This document shows, in pieces, positions 8,072 through 17,436 of a stretch of 64,000 nt of DNA. Under the pieces are notes generated by a model. The model was not told the DNA's origin. It did no database searches and saw nothing but the letters and a program-made list of their open reading frames with translations. Numbering within the stretch: the stretch's first letter is position 1; each line of letters opens with the position of its first letter. The position numbers and the translations under genes are program-made. The stretch covers positions 1 through 64,000 of the forward strand of contig JAKITO010000003.1 in the NCBI GenBank assembly GCA_021648025.1. Reading direction: 5' to 3'. The stretch is from Paracoccaceae bacterium (GTDB lineage: Bacteria; Pseudomonadota; Alphaproteobacteria; Rhodobacterales; Rhodobacteraceae).

Positions 8072-9337
8072 ATGGATCATTTTCTTTACCGCGACGGCGC
8101 GCTGTACGCCGAAGACGTCAGCATAAGCGAAATTGCCGCCGCAGTCGGCACGCCGTTTTATGTCTATTCCACCGCCACTCTGCTGCGCCATTTCCGCCTG
8201 TTTGATGACGCCCTGGAAGGGCTGGATCATCTGGTTTGTTATGCCATGAAGGCCGCCAGCAATCAGGCGATCATCAAAACGCTGGGTGACGCAGGGGCCG
8301 GCATGGATGTGGTGTCGCAAGGCGAATACCTGCGTGCCAGGGCCGCCGGCATTCCGGGCAATCGCATCGTGTTTTCCGGCATCGGTAAAACGGCAGAAGA
8401 AATCCGCACCGCCCTGACCGGCGGCATCCGCCAGTTCAACGTGGAATCCGAGCCGGAAATGGCGGTGCTGAACGCGGTGGCAATCGAATTGGGCGTGATC
8501 GCCCCGATCACCATCCGCGTCAACCCGGACGTTGACGCCCGCACCCACGCCAAAATCGCCACCGGCAAGTCCGAGAACAAATTCGGCATCCCCATTTCGC
8601 GCGCCCGCGCGGTCTACGCCCACGGCGCCACCCTGAAGGGTTTGAAAATCATCGGTATCGACGTGCATATCGGCAGCCAGCTGACCGACCTTGCGCCGTT
8701 CGAACAGGCCTATACCAAAGTCGCCGAACTGACCGAAATCCTGCGTGGCGATGGTCACGAAATCACCCGCCTTGATCTGGGCGGCGGCCTTGGCATCCCT
8801 TATGCGCACTCCAATCAGGCCCCGCCATTACCCACCGATTATGGTGCGGTGATCAAGCGCACCGTGGGCCATCTGGGCTGTGAGATCGAAATTGAACCGG
8901 GCCGTCTGATTGCAGGCAACGCAGGCTTGCTGATCACCAAGGTCATCTATGTCAAATCCGGCGAGGACCGCGAATTCATGATCCTTGACGCCGCCATGAA
9001 CGACCTGATCCGCCCGGCGATGTATGACGCGCACCACGACATCATCCCGGTGATCGAACCCGCACCCGCCACCCTGCCGCAGACCTATGACATCGTCGGC
9101 CCGGTCTGCGAAAGTGGCGACACCTTCGCGCGCGACCGTGCCATGCCGCCGGTTGTCGCCGATGATCTGATCGCCTTTCGCAGTGCCGGTGCGTACGGCG
9201 CTGTGATGGCCAGCGAATACAATTCCCGGCCCCTGATCCCCGAAGTTCTGGTGAATGAAGATCAATTTGCGGTTATTCGCCGACGCCCGACCTATCAAGA
9301 GATGATAAACCGCGATACCATGCCCGCGTGGCTGTGA
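8072..9337 (+). CDS. lysA: Diaminopimelate decarboxylase
   Basis: PLP-dependent decarboxylation of meso-diaminopimelate to L-lysine. 421 aa. The PLP lysine lies in VCYAMKAASN near residue 57. The glycine-rich DLGGGLGIPY segment and EPGRLIAGNAG bind the PLP phosphate. GPVCESGDTFARDR carries the conserved Cys of the dimer active site, and the C-terminal GAYGAVMASEYNSRP contains the substrate-binding Tyr. Length and motifs are canonical. It follows argH and its small genes, as is usual in this order. Confidence 0.97.
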   Translation: MDHFLYRDGALYAEDVSISEIAAAVGTPFYVYSTATLLRHFRLFDDALEGLDHLVCYAMKAASNQAIIKTLGDAGAGMDVVSQGEYLRARAAGIPGNRIVFSGIGKTAEEIRTALTGGIRQFNVESEPEMAVLNAVAIELGVIAPITIRVNPDVDARTHAKIATGKSENKFGIPISRARAVYAHGATLKGLKIIGIDVHIGSQLTDLAPFEQAYTKVAELTEILRGDGHEITRLDLGGGLGIPYAHSNQAPPLPTDYGAVIKRTVGHLGCEIEIEPGRLIAGNAGLLITKVIYVKSGEDREFMILDAAMNDLIRPAMYDAHHDIIPVIEPAPATLPQTYDIVGPVCESGDTFARDRAMPPVVADDLIAFRSAGAYGAVMASEYNSRPLIPEVLVNEDQFAVIRRRPTYQEMINRDTMPAWL

Positions 9338-9383
9338 CGTAATCCTGCGTCCTGGCCCGTTAGACATCTGGCCGGAGACCTGA

Positions 9384-11975
9384 ATGGCCAATATAACAAG
9401 GCCCAACCAAGTCATGCGCTCTTTGCGCCTGCCTTTGCTGCTGACTCGTGCGGGTCAGCTGGCGGAACAGGTTTTGCGCGCCTTTTGGCCGTTGATTTCG
9501 ATCTGCCTTGTGGTTCTGGCGGCGCTGATGCTGGGCCTGCACGAGATTTCAGGCATTGAAATCGTCTGGGGCACGGGTGTTATCAGCCTGCTGGCCGCCC
9601 TCATGGCCCTGATCTGGGGGGGGCGCCGTTTCCGCTGGCCGACCCGTGCCAAGGCTTTGGCGCGCCTTGATGAAACCCTTCCGGGCCGCCCGATCGCGGC
9701 GCTTTTGGACGATCAGGCAATCGGTGCCAATGACCCGCAATCCCTGGCCGTCTGGCGCGCACATCAACGCCGCATGGCAATCCGCGCCGGGCACGCCCGC
9801 GCACCGGCACCCGATATCCGGCTGGCCCGGCGTGATCCGTTTGCGTTGCGTTATGTGGCGCTGCTGGTTTTTGCGGTGGCCCTGTTGTTTGGGTCATTCT
9901 GGCGCATTGGCACGGTCACGGCGTTGGGACCGGCGGTGGCGGATACTGTCCTGACGTCGTCCTGGGAAGGTTGGATTGAACCGCCGCGATACACCGGCCA
10001 ACCAACGCTTTATCTGAACGACCAGACGGGCAAGGATTTGCGTATTGCCGAAGGCAGCACCATCACTGTCCGCCTGTACGGCGAAGTTGGCACGCTGACT
10101 TTGGCCGAAACCATTTCCGGTGGAACCGGGGCCGGTTCCACCGAAGAGTTGTCTTCAGCCGCCGACCCGGCGCAGGAATTCATCGCCAAACAAAGTGGGG
10201 ACCTACGAATAGATGGGACCGGTGGCCAAAGCTGGCAGGTCACCGTGGTTGAAGATACCGCACCACAGATATCAGTGGCCGGCCCGGCCAAGGCCGCCGC
10301 TACCGGCGAGATGACCCTCGCGTTCACCGCCAGCGATGACTATGGCGTGGTGGCGGGTCAGGCGGTGATTGCGCTGGACCGGGATGCATTGGAGCGCCGC
10401 TATGGCCTGGCGCTGGACCCGGAACCGCGCGAGCGGGTCAATGTGGAACTGCCGATGCCGATCTCTGGCGACCGGTCGATGTTCACCGAAACCCTGATCG
10501 AAGATTTTTCGAGCCACCCCTGGGCCAACCTGCCCGTTACCATATCCCTGACAGCCGAAGACGCCGCCGGTCATGTGACCCACGCCCCCCCCTTTGCCAC
10601 TATCCTGCCTGCCCGGCGTTTCTTTGACCCGATGGCGGCGGCGATTATCGAAATGCGCCGTGACCTGTTGTGGACGCGGGGCAATGGCCCGCGGGTGGCG
10701 CAGATCCTGCGGGCGATCTCGCATCGGCCCGAAGACGTGTTTCGCAAAGAAACCGCCTATCTGCGCCTGCGGGTGCTGCTGCGCCGACTTGAGACATTCA
10801 CCCGGTTTGAATTGAAACCCAATCAGCAGGAAGAGATCGCCGAGGCGCTTTGGGATTTGGCGATCCTGCTGGAAGAAGGTGACATTGGCGACGCCCTGGA
10901 ACGGTTGCGCCGCGCCCAGGAACGCCTTTCTGAGGCAATGAAAAACGGCGCCAGCGATGAAGAGATTGCCGAACTGATGCAGGAATTACGCGATGCCAGC
11001 CGCGAGTACATGCGTCAGATGGCACGTCTGGCGCAGGAAAATGGCGAGGTTCGGGAACAAGGCGAAATTCCGGAAAACATGCTGCAAATGGATCAGGCCG
11101 ATTTGCAAAAGATGATGGACCGCATTCAGGAACTGATGGAGCAAGGTCGCATGGCCGAAGCCGAACAGGCGCTTCAGGAATTACAGGAACTGATGGAAAA
11201 CATGGCGGTGACCAACGCGCCGGGCCAAGACGGTCAGAGCGAGGGTCAGCAGGCGATGGAAGGGCTGGCTGATACGCTGCGTGAGCAGCAGGGCCTGTCA
11301 GATCAGGCGTTTCGTGATCTTCAGGAACAATTCAACCCCAACGCTCAGGCAGGCGAAAGCCAGGAGAACGAAGGTCGTAGCGGCGGCCAGGGCCGCGGTG
11401 AAAGCCATGAAGGACAGGGGGGGGCTGGCACTGGCGAAGGCGAGGGTGACCAGGGTCAGAGCGAAGGGCAAGACAGCCAGCCAGGTTCGCTTGCGGACCG
11501 CCAGCAGGCTTTGCGCGATGAATTGACGCGCCAACAAGGCCAACTGCCCGGCGGCGGCACGCCTGAGGGCGAGGCCGCGCGCGACGCGATAGAGCGGGCA
11601 GGGCGGGCAATGAACGGCGCCGAGGACGCGCTGCGCGAGGATGACCTGGCCGGGGCCATCGACAAGCAATCCGAAGCGATGGAGGCGTTGCGCGAAGGCA
11701 TGCGCTCGCTGGGCGAGGCATTGGCCCAGCAGGAACAGCAAAACCAACCGGGGCAAGGCACCGCCGAAAGTGATATGCGCAGCCAGAACCGCGATCCTTT
11801 GGGGCGCAACCCCGGGGCACGCGGCTCAGCCGGCACCGATGAAAACCTGTTGCAAGGCGAAGACGTGTACCGGCGTGCGCGCGAGTTGCTGGATGAGATC
11901 AGGCGCCGCTCAGGCGACGGTAACCGCCCGGACATCGAACTGGACTATCTGCGCCGGTTGCTGGACCGGTTCTAA
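9384..11975 (+). CDS. TIGR02302 family (DUF4175) membrane protein
   Basis: 863 aa. The N-terminal region has three transmembrane segments (about residues 32-52, 56-74 and 152-172), followed by a large periplasm-like domain (about residues 190-410). From about residue 430 to 800 there is a helical, very Gln/Glu/Gly-rich region with coiled-coil heptads (LEEGDIGDALERLRRAQERL) and low-complexity stretches such as GQGRGESHEGQGGAG. This layout matches the alphaproteobacterial TIGR02302 family found next to lysA. Function unknown; an envelope-spanning structural role is plausible. Confidence 0.88.
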   Translation: MANITRPNQVMRSLRLPLLLTRAGQLAEQVLRAFWPLISICLVVLAALMLGLHEISGIEIVWGTGVISLLAALMALIWGGRRFRWPTRAKALARLDETLPGRPIAALLDDQAIGANDPQSLAVWRAHQRRMAIRAGHARAPAPDIRLARRDPFALRYVALLVFAVALLFGSFWRIGTVTALGPAVADTVLTSSWEGWIEPPRYTGQPTLYLNDQTGKDLRIAEGSTITVRLYGEVGTLTLAETISGGTGAGSTEELSSAADPAQEFIAKQSGDLRIDGTGGQSWQVTVVEDTAPQISVAGPAKAAATGEMTLAFTASDDYGVVAGQAVIALDRDALERRYGLALDPEPRERVNVELPMPISGDRSMFTETLIEDFSSHPWANLPVTISLTAEDAAGHVTHAPPFATILPARRFFDPMAAAIIEMRRDLLWTRGNGPRVAQILRAISHRPEDVFRKETAYLRLRVLLRRLETFTRFELKPNQQEEIAEALWDLAILLEEGDIGDALERLRRAQERLSEAMKNGASDEEIAELMQELRDASREYMRQMARLAQENGEVREQGEIPENMLQMDQADLQKMMDRIQELMEQGRMAEAEQALQELQELMENMAVTNAPGQDGQSEGQQAMEGLADTLREQQGLSDQAFRDLQEQFNPNAQAGESQENEGRSGGQGRGESHEGQGGAGTGEGEGDQGQSEGQDSQPGSLADRQQALRDELTRQQGQLPGGGTPEGEAARDAIERAGRAMNGAEDALREDDLAGAIDKQSEAMEALREGMRSLGEALAQQEQQNQPGQGTAESDMRSQNRDPLGRNPGARGSAGTDENLLQGEDVYRRARELLDEIRRRSGDGNRPDIELDYLRRLLDRF

Positions 11976-12054
11976 GCGGGCAGGAGACACCCTGGCAATC
12001 GACCGAATGATTGGGTGAAATCACAGTTGGTATGTAAGGGGCTGAACCCCGTCC

Positions 12055-12876
12055 TCAGTTTCCAGGCGTGGGCACCATGGCACCGATCCTTGTATCCAGC
12101 CAAATACGCCCCTGATCAATCATGCCCACATAGGCGTTCAGCGCAGGTTCTGCCACTGGCAGCACGTCGGCGATCATTGGTGCCTTGGCATAGATCATCG
12201 TCATCACCACGCCCAATATTACGATCATTGCGAACCCCCGGACAAACCCGCCGCGCTGTTTTTGTGCCTGTGCCTGTGCCTTGGTAAGTTCGCTTGATTG
12301 TGCCTGGCCATCGTTTGGATTGTCCCAGGCCGAATTTATGTCTTCAATATCCGGCAGCAAGTCACGGCGGGTTTCCACAGCCACATCCGACTGTTCTCCG
12401 CGCAGGCGCGCCATCCGGCTGCGGGTCGCTTGTCCGGGCTGGTCTGATGTGTCGCCACCATCGTCCAACCCCAGGTCAGCCTGACTTTCCAACGGGCCAC
12501 TTTCGGCGCTGCGCAAATTCACTTCCCGTTCGGCCTCTTCGCGCAGAATGCTGGATATGCCGGCGTCAATGTCCGGCTTGGCATCCGTGAGCTGTGGCTC
12601 CGGCGGGTCTGCTGGCGCCTCGATGGTCTCTGGCTGGCTTGGCTCTGGCCCCTCCTCATCTTCATCCCCATCCTTGGGTTTGGGTTCAGATGCAACCACC
12701 TCGGTCTCAGGCATCGGAGCCTCGTCAGGCGTGTCCAGGACAGTATCCGGATTGTCCGGATGACCGTGAAACCAGGTATCACCGCAATTCGAACATTGCA
12801 CATCGCGCCCGTCAAACGGGATCACCTCGTCCGGCACTTCGTACTGAGCCCCGCAATTTGGGCATGTCAGCCGCAT
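12055..12876 (-). CDS. Zinc-ribbon (MJ0042-type) membrane protein
   Basis: 273 aa. The N-terminus is an MJ0042-type zinc ribbon: CPNCGAQY at residues 5-12 and CSNCGDTWF around residues 29-37. Then comes a long acidic, Pro/Glu-rich linker (about residues 40-110). One transmembrane helix near residue 218-238 (FAMIVILGVVMTMIYA) is followed by a short C-terminal tail. It diverges from ftsE, an arrangement that recurs in Rhodobacterales. It has been considered a regulator or envelope factor, but no function is demonstrated. Confidence 0.85.
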   Translation of the reverse strand: MRLTCPNCGAQYEVPDEVIPFDGRDVQCSNCGDTWFHGHPDNPDTVLDTPDEAPMPETEVVASEPKPKDGDEDEEGPEPSQPETIEAPADPPEPQLTDAKPDIDAGISSILREEAEREVNLRSAESGPLESQADLGLDDGGDTSDQPGQATRSRMARLRGEQSDVAVETRRDLLPDIEDINSAWDNPNDGQAQSSELTKAQAQAQKQRGGFVRGFAMIVILGVVMTMIYAKAPMIADVLPVAEPALNAYVGMIDQGRIWLDTRIGAMVPTPGN

Positions 12877-13061
12877 TCTACTCTCCTCAAAGGCTTGTTC
12901 ACCTTAGCATTATTTTTTTAACAAAGCATATGGGGTTGGGCCGCGCCGCGAAAGAGTCAATATCAAATGCTGTTAACTTCTTGCCAGACCGTTGCAACTA
13001 CCCCGGCTCTAAGGCACAAGTCACCAACCGGATCCATACAGAATACATAAAGGCAGGCCAC

Positions 13062-13739
13062 GTGATCGAGCTGGAAAATGTCGGATACTCTTACGGCGGC
13101 GGAGAGTTGCTGAGCGATGTATCGGTTCAGCTGATCCCCGGCTCGTTCCACTTTTTGACCGGCCCATCCGGGTCCGGCAAATCCACCCTGTTGAAACTGT
13201 GTTACGGAGCGCTGACCCCAACCACGGGACGCGTCCGCGCATTTGAGGCGGATATGCGTGATCTTGACCGGGATCAAATGGCGATGTTGCGCCGCCGGAT
13301 TGGTGTCGTGCATCAGGATTGCCGGTTTCTTGATCATTTGCCTTTGGCCGACAATATTGCCTTGCCATTGACCGTGTCCGGGCCTGATGCAAGCCAGGAA
13401 GGCAGCGATTTAAAAGAGTTGATGCAATGGGTTGGCCTGTCTGAACGCGCCCATGCCTTGCCACCGGAACTGTCGGGCGGCGAACGCCAAAGGGCCGCGT
13501 TGGCGCGCGCGGTAATCATGTCGCCAGATGTCATTCTGGCGGATGAACCCACCGGCAATGTTGACTGGGAAATGTCGCAACGACTGTTGCAATTGCTGGT
13601 CGAGTTGAACCGCATGGGCAAAACCATCCTGATCGCCAGCCACGATCTGGCACTGATCCGCGCGGCCAAAAGCCAAGTCCCGGTAAGGGTCTTGCGCATA
13701 TCCGACCGGCGCCTGCAACTGGCCGGGGCCGACCTGTGA
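13062..13739 (+). CDS. ftsE: Cell division ATP-binding protein FtsE
   Basis: ATPase of the FtsEX complex, which regulates periplasmic peptidoglycan amidases or endopeptidases at the septum. I chose GTG 13062 because it yields MIELENVGYSYGGGELL and 225 aa, normal for FtsE; the open frame extends much further upstream without conserved sequence. Walker A is GPSGSGKST near residue 37, the signature is LSGGERQRAALA, Walker B is VILADEPTGN, and the H-loop is ASHD. The stop overlaps the ftsX start by 4 bases. Confidence 0.92.
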   Translation: MIELENVGYSYGGGELLSDVSVQLIPGSFHFLTGPSGSGKSTLLKLCYGALTPTTGRVRAFEADMRDLDRDQMAMLRRRIGVVHQDCRFLDHLPLADNIALPLTVSGPDASQEGSDLKELMQWVGLSERAHALPPELSGGERQRAALARAVIMSPDVILADEPTGNVDWEMSQRLLQLLVELNRMGKTILIASHDLALIRAAKSQVPVRVLRISDRRLQLAGADL

Positions 13740-14635
13740 GCCGGGGGTCGATCCGCACCCTGATGCTGGGCGATGCCCAGGCGGCGCGGGTTGTCCCGCC
13801 CAGTGGGTTCACCGCCCAGTTAACCCTGTTTGTCTCGGGCGCAATGGCGTTCCTTGCGGTGTTTGCCCTGGCTTTGTCGTTGTCCGCAGGGCGTTTGGCC
13901 GACCGTTGGGCCGAAGAACTTGCGCGCAGCGCCACCTTGCGGATCAACGCGCCCGCCGATCAACGCGCCGCCCAAACCGCCGCCGCCCTGAAAATCCTGA
14001 CGCAAACGCCGGGCATTGCCCACGCCCGCGCCTTGACGGCTGAACAACAAACCGCCCTGCTGACCCCGTGGTTCGGGGCCGACCTTGATCTTGACGATCT
14101 ACCAGTGCCGCAACTGATCGAAGTGATCGAGGCAGACCCGGGCTATGACGCTGCCGGGTTGCGCCTGCGCCTTGCCGCTGAAGTGCCCGGTGCGGTGCTG
14201 GACGATCACACCCGTTGGCGCCGCCCGCTGGTTGAGGCCGCTCAAAGCCTGCGCCGCCTGGGCTGGTTTGCAATCGCGCTGATCGGTGGGGCAACCGCTG
14301 CGATGATCACCTTGGCCGCCAATGCCGCCCTGTCCGCCAACGCGCAGGTGATCGAAGTGCTGCGCCTGATCGGTGCGCGCGACAGGTACATTGCGCAGGC
14401 GTTTGTGCGCCGTTTCACCCTGCGCGCCCTGATCGGCGCAACCGTCGGCGTGGCATTTGGCCTGGGCGGCGTAATGGCCCTGCCCGAAGCCTCGCAAGAG
14501 GGCGGGTTTCTGACCGGCCTAGGTTTTCAAGGCCTTAGCTGGTTGTTACCCCTGCTGATTCCATTGCTCGGCGCGCTGGTTGCCTTTGTCGCCACATGGT
14601 CCGCCGCACATCGAACTCTGAAGGAGTTGACCTGA
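13736..14635 (+). CDS. ftsX: Cell division protein FtsX
   Basis: Membrane partner of FtsE. 299 aa starting at a GTG inside the ftsE stop (GTGA). Transmembrane segment 1 lies at about residues 33-53, then a periplasmic domain of about 110 residues, then three C-terminal helices (about 175-200, 222-245 and 265-290). This is the FtsX-type 1+3 topology. The sequence is divergent, as is usual for alphaproteobacterial FtsX. It is translationally coupled to ftsE and to the acyltransferase gene that follows. Confidence 0.9.
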   Translation: MSRGSIRTLMLGDAQAARVVPPSGFTAQLTLFVSGAMAFLAVFALALSLSAGRLADRWAEELARSATLRINAPADQRAAQTAAALKILTQTPGIAHARALTAEQQTALLTPWFGADLDLDDLPVPQLIEVIEADPGYDAAGLRLRLAAEVPGAVLDDHTRWRRPLVEAAQSLRRLGWFAIALIGGATAAMITLAANAALSANAQVIEVLRLIGARDRYIAQAFVRRFTLRALIGATVGVAFGLGGVMALPEASQEGGFLTGLGFQGLSWLLPLLIPLLGALVAFVATWSAAHRTLKELT

Positions 14636-15375
14636 TGCGATACACCATCCAATGGCTGCGCTCGCTGCTGTTTGTGATCCAGATTTACACCATGATGCCG
14701 ATCATCGGCCTGGCCTTTGCGCCTTGGGCGCTGTTCAGCCGCACCGGCGCGCGGGCGTGTTGCAAAACCTATTCCCGCTGGGTGTTCTGGAGTGCGTCCT
14801 GGATGGTTGGCATCCGCTGTGAAGTGCGCGGCACACCGCCATCGGGCGAGGCGCTGATTGCCGCCAAACACCAGTCCTTTCTGGATATCATGATGATATT
14901 CACCGCCCTGCCCAAAGCCAAATTCATTGTCAAAAAGCAAATCATGTACACGCCGGTGATCGGCCAATACGCCAAGCGTCTGGGCTGTGTGGCGGTGGAT
15001 CGCGGCAAACGCGGGGTGGCCATTGAAAAGATGGTCCGCGAAGTAAAAGCGCGACACGAAGACGCCGGCCAGCTGATCATCTATTCGCAAGGCACCCGGG
15101 TCGCGCCGGGAACAAAGGCACCTTATAAGGTCGGCACCGGCATTCTTTACGGGCAATTGGGCCAGACCTGTGTGCCGGTGGCGACCAATGTCGGCGTATT
15201 GTGGCCAAAACGCGGGATTTACCTCAAGCCGGGCGTGGCCGTGGTCGAATTCATGCAGCCGATGCCACCGGGTCAGGACCGCACAGAGTTTCTGGCCGAA
15301 CTGGAACGCCGCGTCGAAGAAAAATCCAACGTCCTGATGCAGGAGGCCGGGTTTGATGCCCTACCAACCGATTAA
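14635..15375 (+). CDS. plsC: 1-acyl-sn-glycerol-3-phosphate acyltransferase (PlsC type)
   Basis: Acylates lysophosphatidic acid to phosphatidic acid at the inner membrane. 246 aa from ATG 14635, which shares a base with the ftsX stop. An N-terminal membrane segment lies at residues about 10-30. The acyltransferase motifs are AAKHQSFLDI (HX4D box with Q-S-F-L), CVAVDRGKRG and IYSQGTRVAPG (the EGTR position reads QGTR), then VPVATNVG. The E-to-Q change in the phosphate-binding motif is seen in some alphaproteobacterial paralogues. It ends the ftsEX operon together with the next gene. Confidence 0.88.
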   Translation: MRYTIQWLRSLLFVIQIYTMMPIIGLAFAPWALFSRTGARACCKTYSRWVFWSASWMVGIRCEVRGTPPSGEALIAAKHQSFLDIMMIFTALPKAKFIVKKQIMYTPVIGQYAKRLGCVAVDRGKRGVAIEKMVREVKARHEDAGQLIIYSQGTRVAPGTKAPYKVGTGILYGQLGQTCVPVATNVGVLWPKRGIYLKPGVAVVEFMQPMPPGQDRTEFLAELERRVEEKSNVLMQEAGFDALPTD

Positions 15376-15967
15376 GGACATCGCCAGCTTGGAAGCGCTG
15401 TACGGCACCCCCGGCGTGGCCGCGACCCGCAAGGTCGCGCGCCGGATGACGCCGACTTATCGCGCCTGGATCATGGCTTCGCGATTGTGTGTGCTGACCA
15501 CTGTCGGTGCGGATGGCACCGATGGCAGCCCGCGTGGCGATGACGGCCCGGTGGTGATGGAACTGGACCCGGGCACTTTGGCAATGCCCGACTGGCGCGG
15601 CAATAACCGTATGGATTCGCTGCGCAATATTGTTTCAGACGGGCGGGTATCCTTGATGTTCATGGTGCCGGGGTCAAACAATGTGGTGCGCCTGAACGGT
15701 ACTGCCGTGGTCAGTGCGGATGGCGCCTTGCGGCAAAAGTTCGCCAAAGCCAACCGCCTGCCAGCCACGGTGATCGTGATAACAATCGTCGAAATCTACA
15801 GCCAATGCGCCCGTGCCCTGATGCGCGCCAAAACATGGGACTCAGGCGATCAAAGCATCGGTTTGCCGACAGTTGGTGACATGTTGGCCGAAATGACGAA
15901 CGGCGAAGTCGGCGGCGCCGAATACGACCGGTTGTGGGGGCCGCGGGCCGCCATAACCATGTGGTAA
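15356..15967 (+). CDS. Pyridoxamine 5'-phosphate oxidase-family flavin protein
   Basis: 203 aa from ATG 15356 (MPYQPIKDIASLEALYG), which overlaps the plsC 3' end by 20 bases. It has the split-barrel FMN-binding fold: SPRGDDGPVV after a LTTVGADGTDG strand, LAMPDWRGNNRMDSLRNIV, then VRLNGTAVVS. This pattern is that of the MSMEG_1061/TIGR04025 group of PPOX-related flavoproteins. The reaction is unknown; it is not PdxH. Confidence 0.85.
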   Translation: MPYQPIKDIASLEALYGTPGVAATRKVARRMTPTYRAWIMASRLCVLTTVGADGTDGSPRGDDGPVVMELDPGTLAMPDWRGNNRMDSLRNIVSDGRVSLMFMVPGSNNVVRLNGTAVVSADGALRQKFAKANRLPATVIVITIVEIYSQCARALMRAKTWDSGDQSIGLPTVGDMLAEMTNGEVGGAEYDRLWGPRAAITMW

Positions 15968-15987
15968 CGGCCCGCTGTGGGGCGATA

Positions 15988-17373
15988 TTACATATGAATT
16001 GCCCCGTCACCACAGGCCAGCGCCGCCTCGCGAACTGCTTCTGAAAATGTCGGATGGGCGTGGCACGTCAGCGCCAGATCCTCGGCCGAGGCCCCAAATT
16101 CCATCGCCACGCAGACCTCGTGAATCAACTCTCCGGCAGCCGGGCCAACAATATGCGCGCCCAGAATCCGGTCAGTTTTACGGTCGACCAGGATTTTCAC
16201 AAATCCTTCGGCGGCGAAATTGGTCTTGGCGCGGGCGTTGCCCATGAATTGAAACTTACCCGCCTTGAAATCAACTCCGGCCTCTTTCAGCGCCTGTTCG
16301 GTCTGGCCCACGCTTGCCACCTCGGGCGCGGTATAAATCACCCCCGGAATGACCGAATAATTGACGTGCCCGTGTTTGCCCGCCAGCTGCTCGGCCACCG
16401 CCATACCCTCATCCTCGGCCTTATGCGCCAGCATCGGCCCGGCGATGGTATCGCCAATGGCATAAATGCCTTTGACGCCCGTCTGCCAATCCTTGCCGAC
16501 CTGAATTTGCCCGCGTTCCATCACAACACCCAACGCTTCCAACCCCAGCCCATCGGTAAACGGTCTGCGCCCGGTGGCTACCAACACAGTATCGGCCTCA
16601 ATCACATGTTCGCTGTCGTCCTTCAGCAACTTATAGGTCAGTTTCGCCTTGGTCTTGCCGGCCTCGGTCTTTTGCACTGCTGCCCCCATGATGAAATTCA
16701 ACCCTTGCTTTTTCAGGCTGCGTTGCAGGGTTTTCTGCACGTCCTTGTCCATGCCCGGCGTGATTTCCTTGAGGAACTCAATCACCGTTACCTGTGCGCC
16801 CAACCGCGCATAAACACTGCCCAACTCCAACCCGATCACGCCGGCACCAATCACCACCAACCGCTTGGGAATCTTGCCAAGCGCCAATGCCCCGGTCGAG
16901 GTTACAACCACCTTTTCGTCCACCTCAACCCCCGGCAACGTTGATGGCTCCGAACCACTGGCGATGACGATATTGTTCGCTGTATGGATGTCATCCCCCA
17001 CCTTGACCTGACCCGCGGCGGGGACCGAACCCCAGCCTTTAATCCAGTCTATCTTGTTCTTTTTGAACAGGAATTCGATGCCTTTGGTGTTGCCTTCAAT
17101 GACCTCGTCCTTATAGGTCAGCATCTGTTTCCAGTCGATGCTGGGCGACTTGCCTTTCAGCCCCATCCTGGCAAAATTATGCTGGGCTTCGTGCAGCGAA
17201 TGGCTGGCGTGCAGCAACGCCTTGGACGGAATACAGCCCACGTTCAAACAGGTCCCGCCCAGGGTTTCGCGCCCTTCAACCACAGCCGTTTTCAGCCCCA
17301 GTTGCGCGCAACGAATGGCGCAGACATAGCCGCCGGGGCCTGCGCCGATGATGATTACGTCATAATTTGCCAT
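15988..17373 (-). CDS. lpdA: Dihydrolipoyl dehydrogenase (E3)
   Basis: FAD-dependent reoxidation of dihydrolipoyl groups on 2-oxoglutarate dehydrogenase (and possibly other complexes). 461 aa. The FAD motif [10 protein letters not shown] is near residue 11, the redox disulfide lies in [17 protein letters not shown] (about residues 40-55), and the NAD motif [17 protein letters not shown] is near 180. The C-terminal HAHPTFSEA carries the catalytic His-Glu pair. It closes the sucCDAB-lpd cluster, 63 bases after sucB. Confidence 0.97.
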   Translation of the reverse strand: MANYDVIIIGAGPGGYVCAIRCAQLGLKTAVVEGRETLGGTCLNVGCIPSKALLHASHSLHEAQHNFARMGLKGKSPSIDWKQMLTYKDEVIEGNTKGIEFLFKKNKIDWIKGWGSVPAAGQVKVGDDIHTANNIVIASGSEPSTLPGVEVDEKVVVTSTGALALGKIPKRLVVIGAGVIGLELGSVYARLGAQVTVIEFLKEITPGMDKDVQKTLQRSLKKQGLNFIMGAAVQKTEAGKTKAKLTYKLLKDDSEHVIEADTVLVATGRRPFTDGLGLEALGVVMERGQIQVGKDWQTGVKGIYAIGDTIAGPMLAHKAEDEGMAVAEQLAGKHGHVNYSVIPGVIYTAPEVASVGQTEQALKEAGVDFKAGKFQFMGNARAKTNFAAEGFVKILVDRKTDRILGAHIVGPAAGELIHEVCVAMEFGASAEDLALTCHAHPTFSEAVREAALACGDGAIHM

Positions 17374-17407
17374 TTTCCATCCAACCTTTGTCCAAATCCA
17401 TCCGTAG

Positions 17408-17427
17408 GGTGCGTGATTTCACGCACC
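17408..17427. repeat. REP-like hairpin between sucB and lpdA
   Basis: GGTGCGTGA-TT-TCACGCACC forms a perfect 9-bp stem, and with the preceding GTAG it gives GTAGGGTGCGTG. It belongs to the same GTAGGGTG-type family of intergenic hairpins as those at 30351-30405 and 48772-48799. Confidence 0.6.
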
Positions 17428-17436
17428 ATCACCTGC

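Noticed and set aside
11041-11800. DNA tandem repeats in the TIGR02302 gene
   Set aside because: The similarity is due to Gln/Glu/Gly codons in a low-complexity protein region; no exact repeat unit is kept at the DNA level.
12038-12051. GGGG-CTGAA-CCCC hairpin after the TIGR02302 gene
   Set aside because: The stem is only 4 bp and there is no U-run, so it is too weak to call a terminator.
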